Below are positions 7,545 through 15,433 of a stretch of 64,000 bases of DNA, one piece after another (the stretch's first letter is position 1; the number at the start of each line of letters is the position of its first letter). The stretch is from positions 1 through 64,000 of the forward strand of contig JAXEEE010000104.1 of NCBI GenBank assembly GCA_034104265.1. The letters are read 5' to 3'. The notes beneath the pieces were generated by a model. That model was not told the origin of the DNA, made no database searches, and saw only the letters and a list, made by a program, of their open reading frames with translations. The translations under genes were made by a program, and so were the position numbers. This DNA comes from UBA11524 sp034104265. Lineage in GTDB: Bacteria; Bacillota; Clostridia; Christensenellales; Aristaeellaceae.

Positions 7545-8834
7545 TTAACCGGCGGCCAGGGCGCGCAATCGGCGCAGGAGAATCCCGCTGTTCCACACCA
7601 GCGCGACGGTCTGCCCGGCCAGGGAGGCCGCAGCTGCCCCGAAGAGCCGCAGCCCCGGCAGGGGAGCAAGCAGCGCGGTCAGGATCAGCGTCACGGCGGA
7701 GGATACGATGGTTCCCGTCAGCGATTTCCGTTGAAGCCCCAGCCCGGCGATCATCCCGCCGGTGACCTGCTGCAGGGAGAGCAGCGCGGCCATGGGGCAC
7801 AGGAACCGCAGCAGCGCCGTCAGGGCGCGCTGGTTGTACAGGTGCAGGCTGATCACCTCCGCGCCCAGTCCCAACGCCAGCGACGCAGCCACACCGATGC
7901 CCCCTGCCGCCAGCAGCAGCTGGCACATCACCCGGCGCAGGCGGCGGGGCTGCTGCTCCAGCCGGGACACCGTGGGCGTGGCCACGGTGCATACCGCCCC
8001 GGTGACGATGCCGGGGAGCATCATCAGCGGCATGGCCATGCCGTTCAGCAGCCCGAACTGGGCGGCTGCGACGGAGCCGGACAGCCCGGAGCGGCGCAGG
8101 CACATGGGCAGCAGCACGGCGTTCAGGGTACGCATGCCCGTCAGGCACAGTCGGGACACCGCCATGGGTACGCTCAGGTGGAAAAGCTCCTTCATCAGCG
8201 CAGGGCTTGGCAGGGCCAGGCTCCGGGGGAGATGCACGGCACGCCGCAGCAACAGCAGCGCCAGGCAGGCCGCCGCGAATTCCGCTGCCTCGGGCAGGGC
8301 TGCTGATAATGCGACACTCCGCCTGCCCAGCCGCCACAGCAGCACCGCGGACAGCAGGAAGCGCACCGTCTGCTCGGCGCATTCGTTCAGCGCGGGGGTG
8401 AGGGTGTCCTGCCGGCCGCAGCAGTAGCCGTTGTACACGCTGCACTGGCCCAGAAGGGCAATCGCCGGAATCCCCGCCAGGATGGCCGGGAGCGTCTGCG
8501 AATCCCCCAGGAGCCACGCCAGCAGCGGCGAGCATATCAGCAGCACAGGCATGGTGATCAGCGCGATGCGCCTGTTCAGCCGCAGCCCTGCCCTGAGCAC
8601 ATTGGGCTGATCCACGGCAGGATGCCGGGCGGTGACGCGGCTCATGGCGGCGCTGGTTCCGGCGGTCACTGGGGTCAGGGCCAGCATGCCCACGGAATGG
8701 GCCATCTCCATCACGCCCAGGGCCTCCGCGCCCATCAGCCGGGCGAAGATCAGGTGCAGGGCAAAGCCCAGCCCCCGGGTAAAGCTGTTGCCCAGGGTCA
8801 GGATCAACGCCTGTTGTTTCAGGCTCCGGGCCAT
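7545..8834 (-). CDS. SpoVB/MATE-like polysaccharide flippase family protein
   Basis: The 429-residue protein is almost wholly hydrophobic, with about twelve membrane segments, and begins KQQALILTLGNSFTRGLGFALHLIFARLMGAEALGVMEMA, the N-terminal signature of the MVF/SpoVB/MurJ superfamily. Members flip lipid-linked cell-wall or polysaccharide precursors across the membrane; SpoVB acts in spore cortex formation. The start at 8834 was chosen for AAGGAGG nine bases upstream. At 429 residues it is somewhat short for SpoVB. It stands alone, diverging from the dCMP deaminase gene. Its exact substrate cannot be inferred. Confidence 0.8.
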   Translation of the reverse strand: MARSLKQQALILTLGNSFTRGLGFALHLIFARLMGAEALGVMEMAHSVGMLALTPVTAGTSAAMSRVTARHPAVDQPNVLRAGLRLNRRIALITMPVLLICSPLLAWLLGDSQTLPAILAGIPAIALLGQCSVYNGYCCGRQDTLTPALNECAEQTVRFLLSAVLLWRLGRRSVALSAALPEAAEFAAACLALLLLRRAVHLPRSLALPSPALMKELFHLSVPMAVSRLCLTGMRTLNAVLLPMCLRRSGLSGSVAAAQFGLLNGMAMPLMMLPGIVTGAVCTVATPTVSRLEQQPRRLRRVMCQLLLAAGGIGVAASLALGLGAEVISLHLYNQRALTALLRFLCPMAALLSLQQVTGGMIAGLGLQRKSLTGTIVSSAVTLILTALLAPLPGLRLFGAAAASLAGQTVALVWNSGILLRRLRALAAG

Positions 8835-8914
8835 GGCGGACACCTCCTTGCGCATGCAGGAGGATATGCGCCCCGGACGCGGAAATTGCCTGTCCGTCAG
8901 GAACACGGCTGCGG

Positions 8915-8943
8915 TTGACACGCATGGCGCGAATCGCTATAAT
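8915..8943 (+). promoter_or_regulatory. Consensus sigma-A promoter of the dCMP deaminase gene
   Basis: TTGACA (8915-8920), 17-base spacer, TATAAT (8938-8943): a perfect match to consensus, 25 bases before the start codon. Confidence 0.9.
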
Positions 8944-8968
8944 TGAAGAAAATGCCGGAGGAAGGCGA

Positions 8969-9445
8969 ATGAGTATGGATAAATGGGATTCCCGATTCAT
9001 GGAGATGGCGCACGTCATCGCCGGTTGGACCAGCTGCTTTGTGCCTGGGCGAAGTATCGGCTGCGTCATCGTCAAGGACAAGCGCATCATGACCACCGGC
9101 TACAACGGCGCGCCGGCGGGGCTGCGTACCTGCCGGGAGCGGGGCGAGTGCATGCGCCGCAATCTGGGCATTCAGTCCGGCACACGTGCGGAATTGTGCT
9201 ACGCCATCCATGCCGAGCAGAACGCCATCATCCAGGCGGCGAAACTGGGCGTGTCCATCGACGGGGCGACGCTGTACTGCACGCATCAGCCCTGCAGCGT
9301 CTGCGCGAAGATGATCATTAATGCGGGCATTAAGCGCGTGGTGTACCAGGAGGGTTACCCAGATGATTTCTCCCTGCAGATTTTCGCCGAGGCCGGGATT
9401 CAGCTGGAGAAGTTCGACCCGGAAAACGCTCCCGCCGTCAACTGA
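8969..9445 (+). CDS. dCMP deaminase, ComEB family
   Basis: The protein (158 residues from the ATG at 8969) is a zinc-dependent cytidine/deoxycytidylate deaminase. HAE at 81-83 supplies a zinc ligand and the catalytic glutamate, and PC109-S-V-C112 the two cysteine ligands; GYNGAPAG is the family's substrate-loop signature. It converts dCMP to dUMP, feeding thymidylate synthesis. The start has GGAGGAAGG upstream, and a second Met six bases on is possible. It is a single-gene unit driven by a consensus promoter. Family members are also called ComEB, but nothing here ties it to competence. Confidence 0.9.
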   Translation: MSMDKWDSRFMEMAHVIAGWTSCFVPGRSIGCVIVKDKRIMTTGYNGAPAGLRTCRERGECMRRNLGIQSGTRAELCYAIHAEQNAIIQAAKLGVSIDGATLYCTHQPCSVCAKMIINAGIKRVVYQEGYPDDFSLQIFAEAGIQLEKFDPENAPAVN

Positions 9446-9457
9446 CGCAGCCCCCAA

Positions 9458-9483
9458 AAAGCAAAAAGCGGCCGAAGCCGCTT
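9458..9483 (-). terminator. Terminator of the DUF6062-like gene
   Basis: AAGCGGC (9466-9472) pairs with GCCGCTT (9477-9483) around CGAA. On the minus strand it is followed by TTTTTGCTTTTTGG. It lies between convergent genes and may also slow the plus-strand transcript. Confidence 0.75.
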
Positions 9484-9494
9484 GAATGCAGAAA

Positions 9495-10286
9495 TCAGAA
9501 GCCCGGCTTTTCCTCGGGGTTGGGCTCCTTGCCAACGCACCAGCCCCGCAGCTTGTTGACTGTCCGTTCCACCGCGTCCCGGCTATTCTTCCAAGGCTCG
9601 TCGCCAAAGCGGTAGTCGTACTTCTTGATGAACCAGGAGATGTCCTCCTGCATCCTGTCCAGGTTGCGGGTTTCCAGCTCGCACAGGGTGTCCACGAAAT
9701 CGGCCAGCTCCTTGGGGGAGAGCTTCTCCGGGGCTTCCTCCAGCAGCTGGGCGGCGTGGGGCAGGCACAGGCCCTTGCCGCCGGCGAAGGCCTGGCGGAA
9801 CTCCGTGTCCGTCTTGTACAGGTGGAAGAAGGTGCGGCGGTAGCGGGCCATGTTCTCGGCAATGCTGTCACACATGATGCAGGTGTGGGACAGCTTCGCA
9901 AGCTCCCCGGCCTGCTCGGTGAGCTTGCGGCGGGCGGCCTGCCCCTTGCTGGTCACGCGATCCATCAGGGACGCGTCGGCATAGGCATGGGCGGCCTTGC
10001 GCAGTTCAAGGAAGGGCTTCTTCACCCGGTCGCGGGTTTCAATCATGTGGCTCTCCAGCATCAGAGCGTGGCCCAGGCGGTTTTCGCCCACAAAGAGCAT
10101 GGTCTGGTGGTGACGGCAGAAGCCCTTGTCGTTGACCTGCACGCGCACGTCCGGCTCCATCACCGACGCGCCCAGGTAGCGTTCCGCTTCGCCCAGCTCC
10201 GTCTTGCGCTCCAGGGCGCACAGCAGGCATTCGCCGTCCAGCTTCATGGCGTCCCACAGGGGAATGGTATCGATATGGTATCTCAT
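9495..10286 (-). CDS. DUF6062-like cysteine/histidine-rich protein of unknown function
   Basis: The 263-residue protein begins with a short strand and WDAMK, followed by CLLC (21-24), a conserved MEPDVRVQVNDKGFCRHH segment, and later CIMCDS and CLPH. This regular spacing of Cys and His pairs resembles the family I recall as DUF6062 and suggests two metal-binding units; no enzyme motif is visible. No signal peptide or membrane segment. The ATG at 10286 lies near an extended -10 (TGCTATACT) at 10360-10355. It stands alone between a convergent deaminase gene and a divergent oxidoreductase gene. Function unknown. Confidence 0.75.
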   Translation of the reverse strand: MRYHIDTIPLWDAMKLDGECLLCALERKTELGEAERYLGASVMEPDVRVQVNDKGFCRHHQTMLFVGENRLGHALMLESHMIETRDRVKKPFLELRKAAHAYADASLMDRVTSKGQAARRKLTEQAGELAKLSHTCIMCDSIAENMARYRRTFFHLYKTDTEFRQAFAGGKGLCLPHAAQLLEEAPEKLSPKELADFVDTLCELETRNLDRMQEDISWFIKKYDYRFGDEPWKNSRDAVERTVNKLRGWCVGKEPNPEEKPGF

Positions 10287-10420
10287 GGCTTATGCACATC
10301 TCCTCATGGCGGTATAGAAATCCGGCGGATCAGCGACGGCCGGAGCATATCCATAGTATAGCACATTCCACGGCCCTTCGTCACCCTGAAAATGCATCAT
10401 CTGCAAAGGAGGCTGATCCC

Positions 10421-11500
10421 ATGAATGTATCCGACGGCATGAACTACGCCCCCAGAGGCAAGGCCCAGCCCGTGGTGAAGCCCGGCGAGTTCGTCTTTTC
10501 CGCGGCGCACCTGGATCACGGGCACATCTACGGCATGACCAACGGTCTGCTGGAAGCGGGCGCGACGCTGAAGTACGTCTACGACCCCGACCCGGCCAAG
10601 GTGGCCCAGTTCATCAGGACCTACCCCCAGGCCATCCCTGCCGACAGCGAGGAGCAGGTGCTGGCGGATCAGGACACCCGCCTGGTGGCCGGTGCTGCCG
10701 TGACCAGCGAGCGCTGCGCCCTGGGCCTGCGGGTCATGGACGCGGGCAAGGATTACTTCACCGACAAAGCCCCCTTCACCACCCTTCAGCAGCTGGAAAG
10801 CGCGAAGCGCAAGGCGCGTGAAACCGGGCGGAAGTACATGGTCTATTACAGCGAGCGCCTGCACGTGGAGGGCGCGGTGCTGGCGGGGTATATGATCGAG
10901 CAGGGCGAAATCGGCCAGGTGATTCACGTGGAAGGCGTTGGCCCCCACCGCCTGGGCGCGCCGGGACGGCCTGCCTGGTTCTTTGAAAAGGAGAAATACG
11001 GCGGCATCCTGTGCGATATCGGCAGCCATCAGATCGAGCAGTACCTGTACTTCGCCGGGGAAGAGGACGCGAGGGTCACCGCCAGCCGCATTGGAAACTA
11101 CGGCCATCCCGATTACCCTGAGCTGGACGATTTCGGCGACTGCACCATCACCGGCGCCAAGGGCACCACCAACTACTTCCGCGTGGACTGGTTCACCCCC
11201 GACGGGCTGAGCACCTGGGGTGACGGCCGCACGCTGATCCTGGGCACCAAGGGCTACATGGAGCTGCGCAAGTACGTCAACGTGGCCTCCGGGCAGCCGG
11301 GCGGCAACCATATCTACCTGGTCAACGGCCAGGGGGAGAAGTACATCAACGCCACCGGCGTCACGGGCTATCCCTTCTTCGGTCAGCTGATCCTTGACTG
11401 CCTGAACCGCACCGAGCACGCCATGACCCAGGCCCATGCCTTCAAGGCGGCGGAACTGTGCCTCCAGGCCCAGAAGCAGGCGGAAATGATCCGCGGATAA
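10421..11500 (+). CDS. Gfo/Idh/MocA-family oxidoreductase
   Basis: The 359-residue protein has the size and order of Gfo/Idh/MocA enzymes: an N-terminal nucleotide-binding part (about 18-140) and a C-terminal substrate domain with DIGSHQIEQYLYFAG, the usual position of the family's H-x-x-D/E region. The motif that normally reads EKP is replaced by DKAPF, and a clear GxGxxG is not seen at the N-terminus, so cofactor binding may differ. These enzymes usually oxidise or reduce sugars or inositols with NAD(P). The start is the ATG after AAAGGAGG. It is a single gene with its own terminator. Substrate unknown. Confidence 0.82.
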   Translation: MNVSDGMNYAPRGKAQPVVKPGEFVFSAAHLDHGHIYGMTNGLLEAGATLKYVYDPDPAKVAQFIRTYPQAIPADSEEQVLADQDTRLVAGAAVTSERCALGLRVMDAGKDYFTDKAPFTTLQQLESAKRKARETGRKYMVYYSERLHVEGAVLAGYMIEQGEIGQVIHVEGVGPHRLGAPGRPAWFFEKEKYGGILCDIGSHQIEQYLYFAGEEDARVTASRIGNYGHPDYPELDDFGDCTITGAKGTTNYFRVDWFTPDGLSTWGDGRTLILGTKGYMELRKYVNVASGQPGGNHIYLVNGQGEKYINATGVTGYPFFGQLILDCLNRTEHAMTQAHAFKAAELCLQAQKQAEMIRG

Positions 11501-11510
11501 CATGGATGCA

Positions 11511-11545
11511 GCCCGTCCTTCCCGCAGGGGGAGGGCGGGCTTTTT
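11511..11545 (+). terminator. Terminator after the Gfo/Idh/MocA gene
   Basis: GCCCGTCCTTCCC (11511-11523) pairs with GGGGGAGGGCGGGC (11527-11540), with G-T and one slipped base, around GCA, followed by TTTTT. Confidence 0.85.
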
Positions 11546-11601
11546 GTGTGCATGTTCGGCGAAGGCGGGGCATACCCTTGCATGAAAGCGAGGGGATGCG
11601 C

Positions 11602-12435
11602 ATGAGCCGCGGGCAGAAACGGCGCTACAGGCGGGATCGGGGACAAGCCATGCTGCGCAGGCTGCTGCTGTTCCTGACGGCGATGGTTGTCCTGGCAGGG
11701 GTGGCCTCCCACTTTACGGGGCGGGCGAGCATCACGGCCACGCCTCTGCCTGCGCCCACCGCCACGCCGGTGACCGCCGCCTTTGACGAGACGGTGACCA
11801 CCCGGGAGGTGAATCTGCCCCAGGACGTGTGGTACGCCATTCAGACGGGGGTGTACTCCACCCGGGAGGCTGCCGAGGGCCGCGTGAATGCCTATGCCGA
11901 CCGGGGCGCGCCGGGCTATGTGGCGGAGGACGGGGGCAAGTGGCGGGTGTTCATTGCCTGCTACGGCAGCAGGGAGGACGCATCCGCCGTGCGGGAGCGG
12001 CTGACCACCATGCAGCAGGTGGATACCTACCTGCACGAGTGGCAGTGTCCTGCGCTGACGCTGCGGCTGTCGGGCATGGCGGGGCAGCTGGATGTGGCGG
12101 AGGCCGGGCTGTTCCTGCCGGGACAGACGGCGGCGCTGCTGCGGGACACGGCCATCGCCCTGGATGCGGGGGAGATCATGCCCGACGCGGCCCGGGCCAC
12201 CGTGGCTTCCATCGGGGATAGCATGACCCTGTGGGCGCAGACGGCCCGGGAACGCTTCGCCCAGCCTTATCCGCCGCTGGTGGAGGCGATCCTGGCCATT
12301 GCCCAGGAATGGCCAACCCGGCAATCCGCCATGGAGCAGGCGAAGGACGCCACCGCTCTGTCCGCGGCCATGAAGCAGCAGGCCATGGCGCTCTATGACC
12401 AGACGGGGGATCTGCGGCGGATGCTGATGGAGTAG
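11602..12435 (+). CDS. Membrane-anchored SPOR-domain protein
   Basis: The 277-residue protein has a short basic cytoplasmic N-terminus (RGQKRRYRRDRGQ), one membrane helix (about 20-38, LLLFLTAMVVLAGVASHF), a Thr/Ala/Pro-rich linker and then a SPOR-like domain (about 75-135: YAIQTGVYSTREAAEGRV ... WRVFIACYGSREDASAVRERL). SPOR domains bind peptidoglycan stripped of stem peptides at division or engulfment sites. The rest (about 140-277) is an Ala-rich helical part with no recognised domain. The ATG at 11602 sits six bases after AGGGG; the ATG at 11596 is also possible. Probably a cell-wall or sporulation protein. Confidence 0.75.
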   Translation: MSRGQKRRYRRDRGQAMLRRLLLFLTAMVVLAGVASHFTGRASITATPLPAPTATPVTAAFDETVTTREVNLPQDVWYAIQTGVYSTREAAEGRVNAYADRGAPGYVAEDGGKWRVFIACYGSREDASAVRERLTTMQQVDTYLHEWQCPALTLRLSGMAGQLDVAEAGLFLPGQTAALLRDTAIALDAGEIMPDAARATVASIGDSMTLWAQTARERFAQPYPPLVEAILAIAQEWPTRQSAMEQAKDATALSAAMKQQAMALYDQTGDLRRMLME

Positions 12436-12538
12436 CTTCCCGGATGCGTCATAGGGTGCATCCCGCGATGGATCGGGTGATTCGGCGGCAGCCTGTCGCT
12501 TCGGCTTGCGTGGTGATGGCGGGCATCCCCAGCAAATG

Positions 12539-12575
12539 AAAAGAGCCGCACCCCTCATGCAGGGGTACGGCTTTT
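12539..12575. terminator. Bidirectional terminator between convergent genes
   Basis: AAAAGAGCCGCACCCCT (12539-12555) pairs with AGGGGTACGGCTTTT (12561-12575), with mismatches, and has A and T runs on both sides, serving the SPOR gene on the plus strand and the HAD gene on the minus strand. Confidence 0.8.
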
Positions 12576-12590
12576 CTGTGTCTGCGATGC

Positions 12591-13454
12591 TTACCGAAGG
12601 GGCCTTACGCCGGAGACGGACTCCCCCAGGGCCAGGGCGCGGATGGCGGCGGCAACACCATTGTCCAGGCAGGGGAGGGTGATATAATCCGCAGCGGCCA
12701 GGGCGGCGGGGGTGGCGTTGCCCATGGCCACGCCGAAGCCTGCGGCTTCCAGCATGGACACGTCGTTGTCGTTGTCGCCGATGGCCATCACCTGCGCCAT
12801 GGGGATGCCCAGGCGCTCCGCCAGGGCGGTCAGGGCAGCACCCTTGTTCACACCGCGGGGGTTGATCTCAATGTTGTCGATCCAGCTGGAGGTGACCTCC
12901 ACCTCCGGGCAGAGCGCGCCGATTTTTTCCCGCAGGGGCAGCAGCAGCTCCGGCTCCGTGATGGAGGTGACGACGAACTTGCTCACCCGGGCCAGCCGGG
13001 GCTCCACCGCATCGGGAGCGGTTATCACCCGGGTGCGCCCGCCCTCCCGATCCATGAAGGTGCCCCAGGCTTCCTTCAGCTGGCCGGTGTAGGCGCTGGG
13101 TCGGCTGAGGGCCACGTCGTGGTCGCTGAACAGGGCGAAGGGCAGTCCGGCCTGCTGAATCAGCCCGTACACCCGGCGGGCGACGGCCTCGGGGATATGG
13201 CGGCTGCTGGCCTCCGGTCCCAGGGGCTCCAGGAGAATCACGCCGCCGTTGAGGGCGATAATGTGCATGGACAGTCCCGCATCGTATGCATGGAAGCTGG
13301 CGTCGTCCGGCGCGCGGCCGGAGGCCAGGCACAGGTGGATGCCCCGGGCCTGGGCAGAGCGCAGGGCCTGCAGGTTCACCGGGGGAATCACGCCCCGCTC
13401 CCGGCCCAGCAGCGTACCGTCCATGTCCATGGCAATGAGTCGAATATCAGGCAT
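12591..13454 (-). CDS. HAD-superfamily phosphatase, Cof type
   Basis: The 287-residue protein has the HAD motifs of Cof-type sugar phosphatases: DMDGTLLG near residue 9 (nucleophile and acid Asp), a Ser/Thr in ALNGG-like context, Lys in the NKGAALTAL segment, and GDNDNDVSMLEAA for the metal Asp pair. The cap sits between motifs II and III as in class IIB enzymes. They dephosphorylate sugar phosphates, flavin precursors or PLP; the substrate is not predictable here. The start at 13454 has AAAGG upstream; a GTG 15 bases earlier is possible. It is the last gene of the ilvE operon, 30 bases after the pseudouridine synthase gene. Confidence 0.9.
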   Translation of the reverse strand: MPDIRLIAMDMDGTLLGRERGVIPPVNLQALRSAQARGIHLCLASGRAPDDASFHAYDAGLSMHIIALNGGVILLEPLGPEASSRHIPEAVARRVYGLIQQAGLPFALFSDHDVALSRPSAYTGQLKEAWGTFMDREGGRTRVITAPDAVEPRLARVSKFVVTSITEPELLLPLREKIGALCPEVEVTSSWIDNIEINPRGVNKGAALTALAERLGIPMAQVMAIGDNDNDVSMLEAAGFGVAMGNATPAALAAADYITLPCLDNGVAAAIRALALGESVSGVRPLR

Positions 13455-13484
13455 AAGCAATCCTTTCACAGGGATGATGATCCG

Positions 13485-14354
13485 TCAGAAGGGGCAGGGC
13501 ACGGTGAAGGTTTGCCCGTCCAGCCGGGGCAGCTCGCCGCCGGTATCCAGCGTCAGGGACGCGGCGCAGAGCATCAGCTTGCCCTGTACCTTTTGCACCC
13601 GGTTGAAGGCCCGGTCGCCGTACACGTCGTCCCCCAGCAGCGGATGCCCCAGGGCAGCCATGTGCGCCCGGATTTGATGGGTGCGCCCGGTGACCAGATG
13701 CACCCGCAGACGGCTGACCGGCCCGCTCTCGATGGTCTCGTACTCGGTGACGATGGGCCGGGCTCCGGGAACGCTGTGATCCAGCACGGTGACCCGGGCA
13801 GCCTGCGCGTCCTTCACCAGCCAGGCGTGGCAGGTGGCGGCGGGGGGCTTCATCATGCCCCGCACCAGGCAGATGTAGCGCTTGTCCATGGTGCGCTCCC
13901 GGAAGGCACGGGTGAGGATCTCCTCAGCCCGGGCGTTCTTCGCCATGAGGCACAATCCGCAGGTCTGGTTGTCCAGGCGGTGGCAGGGGCGTGGAGGGTG
14001 AGCGGCGGGGTCGCGGAGACGCAGATAGCGCAGGGCCAGCTCCGTCAGGGATGCGCCGCCCTTCTCGTCCGGCTCCACGGACACCCCGGCCCGCTTGTTG
14101 ATGAGCAGCACGTCCTCGTCCTCGTACACCACATCCACCGGCGGGGCGGACTGCTCCATGCAGTAGACCTGCACCGTCTGTCCGGCGGATACCCGGGCTT
14201 CCGGCTTCACTCGCCGCCCGTCCAGCTTCACGTCCCGGCGGCGGAAGGCCTCCCGCACCACCGGCGCGCTCAGCTCCGGCAAAAAACGGCGGAGGCATGC
14301 GTCGATCCGCTGGCCCTCCGCCGATGCTTCGATCTGAAATGTGTATACTGCCAT
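13485..14354 (-). CDS. RluA-family pseudouridine synthase
   Basis: The 289-residue protein has an N-terminal S4-like RNA-binding domain (about 12-70, GQRIDACLRRFLPELSAPVVREAFRRRDVKLDG) and an RluA catalytic domain containing CHRLDNQTCGL, in which Asp is the catalytic residue, and LVTGRTHQIRAH. It converts uridine to pseudouridine in rRNA or tRNA; RluD-like enzymes act on 23S rRNA, but the target cannot be assigned. The ATG at 14354 comes two bases after the stop codon of the upstream gene, suggesting translational coupling. Confidence 0.9.
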   Translation of the reverse strand: MAVYTFQIEASAEGQRIDACLRRFLPELSAPVVREAFRRRDVKLDGRRVKPEARVSAGQTVQVYCMEQSAPPVDVVYEDEDVLLINKRAGVSVEPDEKGGASLTELALRYLRLRDPAAHPPRPCHRLDNQTCGLCLMAKNARAEEILTRAFRERTMDKRYICLVRGMMKPPAATCHAWLVKDAQAARVTVLDHSVPGARPIVTEYETIESGPVSRLRVHLVTGRTHQIRAHMAALGHPLLGDDVYGDRAFNRVQKVQGKLMLCAASLTLDTGGELPRLDGQTFTVPCPF

Positions 14355-14356
14355 TG

Positions 14357-15397
14357 TTATTGCACCATGGCCGCGCGCAGGGTACCCCACCGCGGCGTTC
14401 GCTGATAGAGCTGCTTCACCCCTGCCAGCATGGCAGGCGTGGGCTGCACGGTCAACAGGGTGGCCAGCACCTCGTTCATTTCCCGCAGGGATACGCCCTG
14501 CTTGGCCAGCATGCGCAGATCCTCCACGGCCTCTTCCTCGGTGATCTCCGGGCGCAGCGCGCCGGTCAGCAGCCCGTACATCTGCTGGAAAAGGGGCTTC
14601 TCCTCGGGGAAAATGCCCGCCATGGCGCCGTGCAGGGTTTCCTCGTCCATGTCCATGAGGCCTGTCCAGGGGTCGGCCTGCCCCAGCATCCGCTCGGGCT
14701 CGGCCAGGCCGGGATGCAGCAGCAGCATGTCGCCGTGGCGGTCGTAGGTGTAGTCGTACTCGCAGCGCAGGAAGCGCTGGGCCAGGGGCAGACTGTCGGC
14801 GTAGGTGCCGTGGAGGACATCCTGCATCAGGCGATTGAGGGGCTCCTGCGCATGCATCAGCCCGCCGATGTAAAGCAGTGCACGGACGGTATCGTCAAAG
14901 CGGATCAGCTTTTCCCGCAGCTCCTCATGGGCGCGGGAGGATATAATCAGCGTCAGGGGGATGAGCAGCTCCCGGGGCAGGTGGACGAAGATCCGCTCCT
15001 CCTCCCGGGAGATGGTGCACCACAGGCGGCGCACCAGGCCCTCCGCCGCGCCGGTTTCCTCCCATTCCATCAGCTCGCAGGTACCGTCCAGCACCAGCAG
15101 ACGCTCCAGCAGCATGTGCTCCTCAAAGGTCAGCAGCGCCGCCTCCGCAGGCAGGCTGCTGAGCACCTGGGCGCGCAGGGACTGGGTGGTGTGCAGGCGG
15201 GTGGCCACGGGATGCTCCTGAGCATCGTAGGAGGCGGCGTACAGCTCCTCCACCCTTCCGTCGTCACAGCCGCAGAACAGGCCGAAGTCCGGCAGGGCGG
15301 AGAGACGTTCCTCGCAGGCCTCCAGCTGACGCGCCCGAAGCACGCTCATGGTTTTGTCAGCCCAGGTCAGGGGCTGGATGTTGCTCTCGCGCAGCAT
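14357..15397 (-). CDS. Conserved-looking hypothetical protein in the ilvE operon
   Basis: A 346-residue, acidic, mostly alpha-helical protein without signal peptide, membrane segment or recognised motif. It begins MLRESNIQPLTWADKTMSVLRARQLEACEERL and contains Leu-rich stretches and several Cys residues in no regular pattern. The reading frame is clean, ends two bases before the pseudouridine synthase gene and starts 36 bases after ilvE, so it is a real member of this operon. Its position between a transaminase and an RNA-modifying enzyme does not point to a role. Function unknown. Confidence 0.7.
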   Translation of the reverse strand: MLRESNIQPLTWADKTMSVLRARQLEACEERLSALPDFGLFCGCDDGRVEELYAASYDAQEHPVATRLHTTQSLRAQVLSSLPAEAALLTFEEHMLLERLLVLDGTCELMEWEETGAAEGLVRRLWCTISREEERIFVHLPRELLIPLTLIISSRAHEELREKLIRFDDTVRALLYIGGLMHAQEPLNRLMQDVLHGTYADSLPLAQRFLRCEYDYTYDRHGDMLLLHPGLAEPERMLGQADPWTGLMDMDEETLHGAMAGIFPEEKPLFQQMYGLLTGALRPEITEEEAVEDLRMLAKQGVSLREMNEVLATLLTVQPTPAMLAGVKQLYQRTPRWGTLRAAMVQ

Positions 15398-15433
15398 TGA
15401 TCCTCCTCACCCGCGGGCCTGTGGCCGGCAGGT

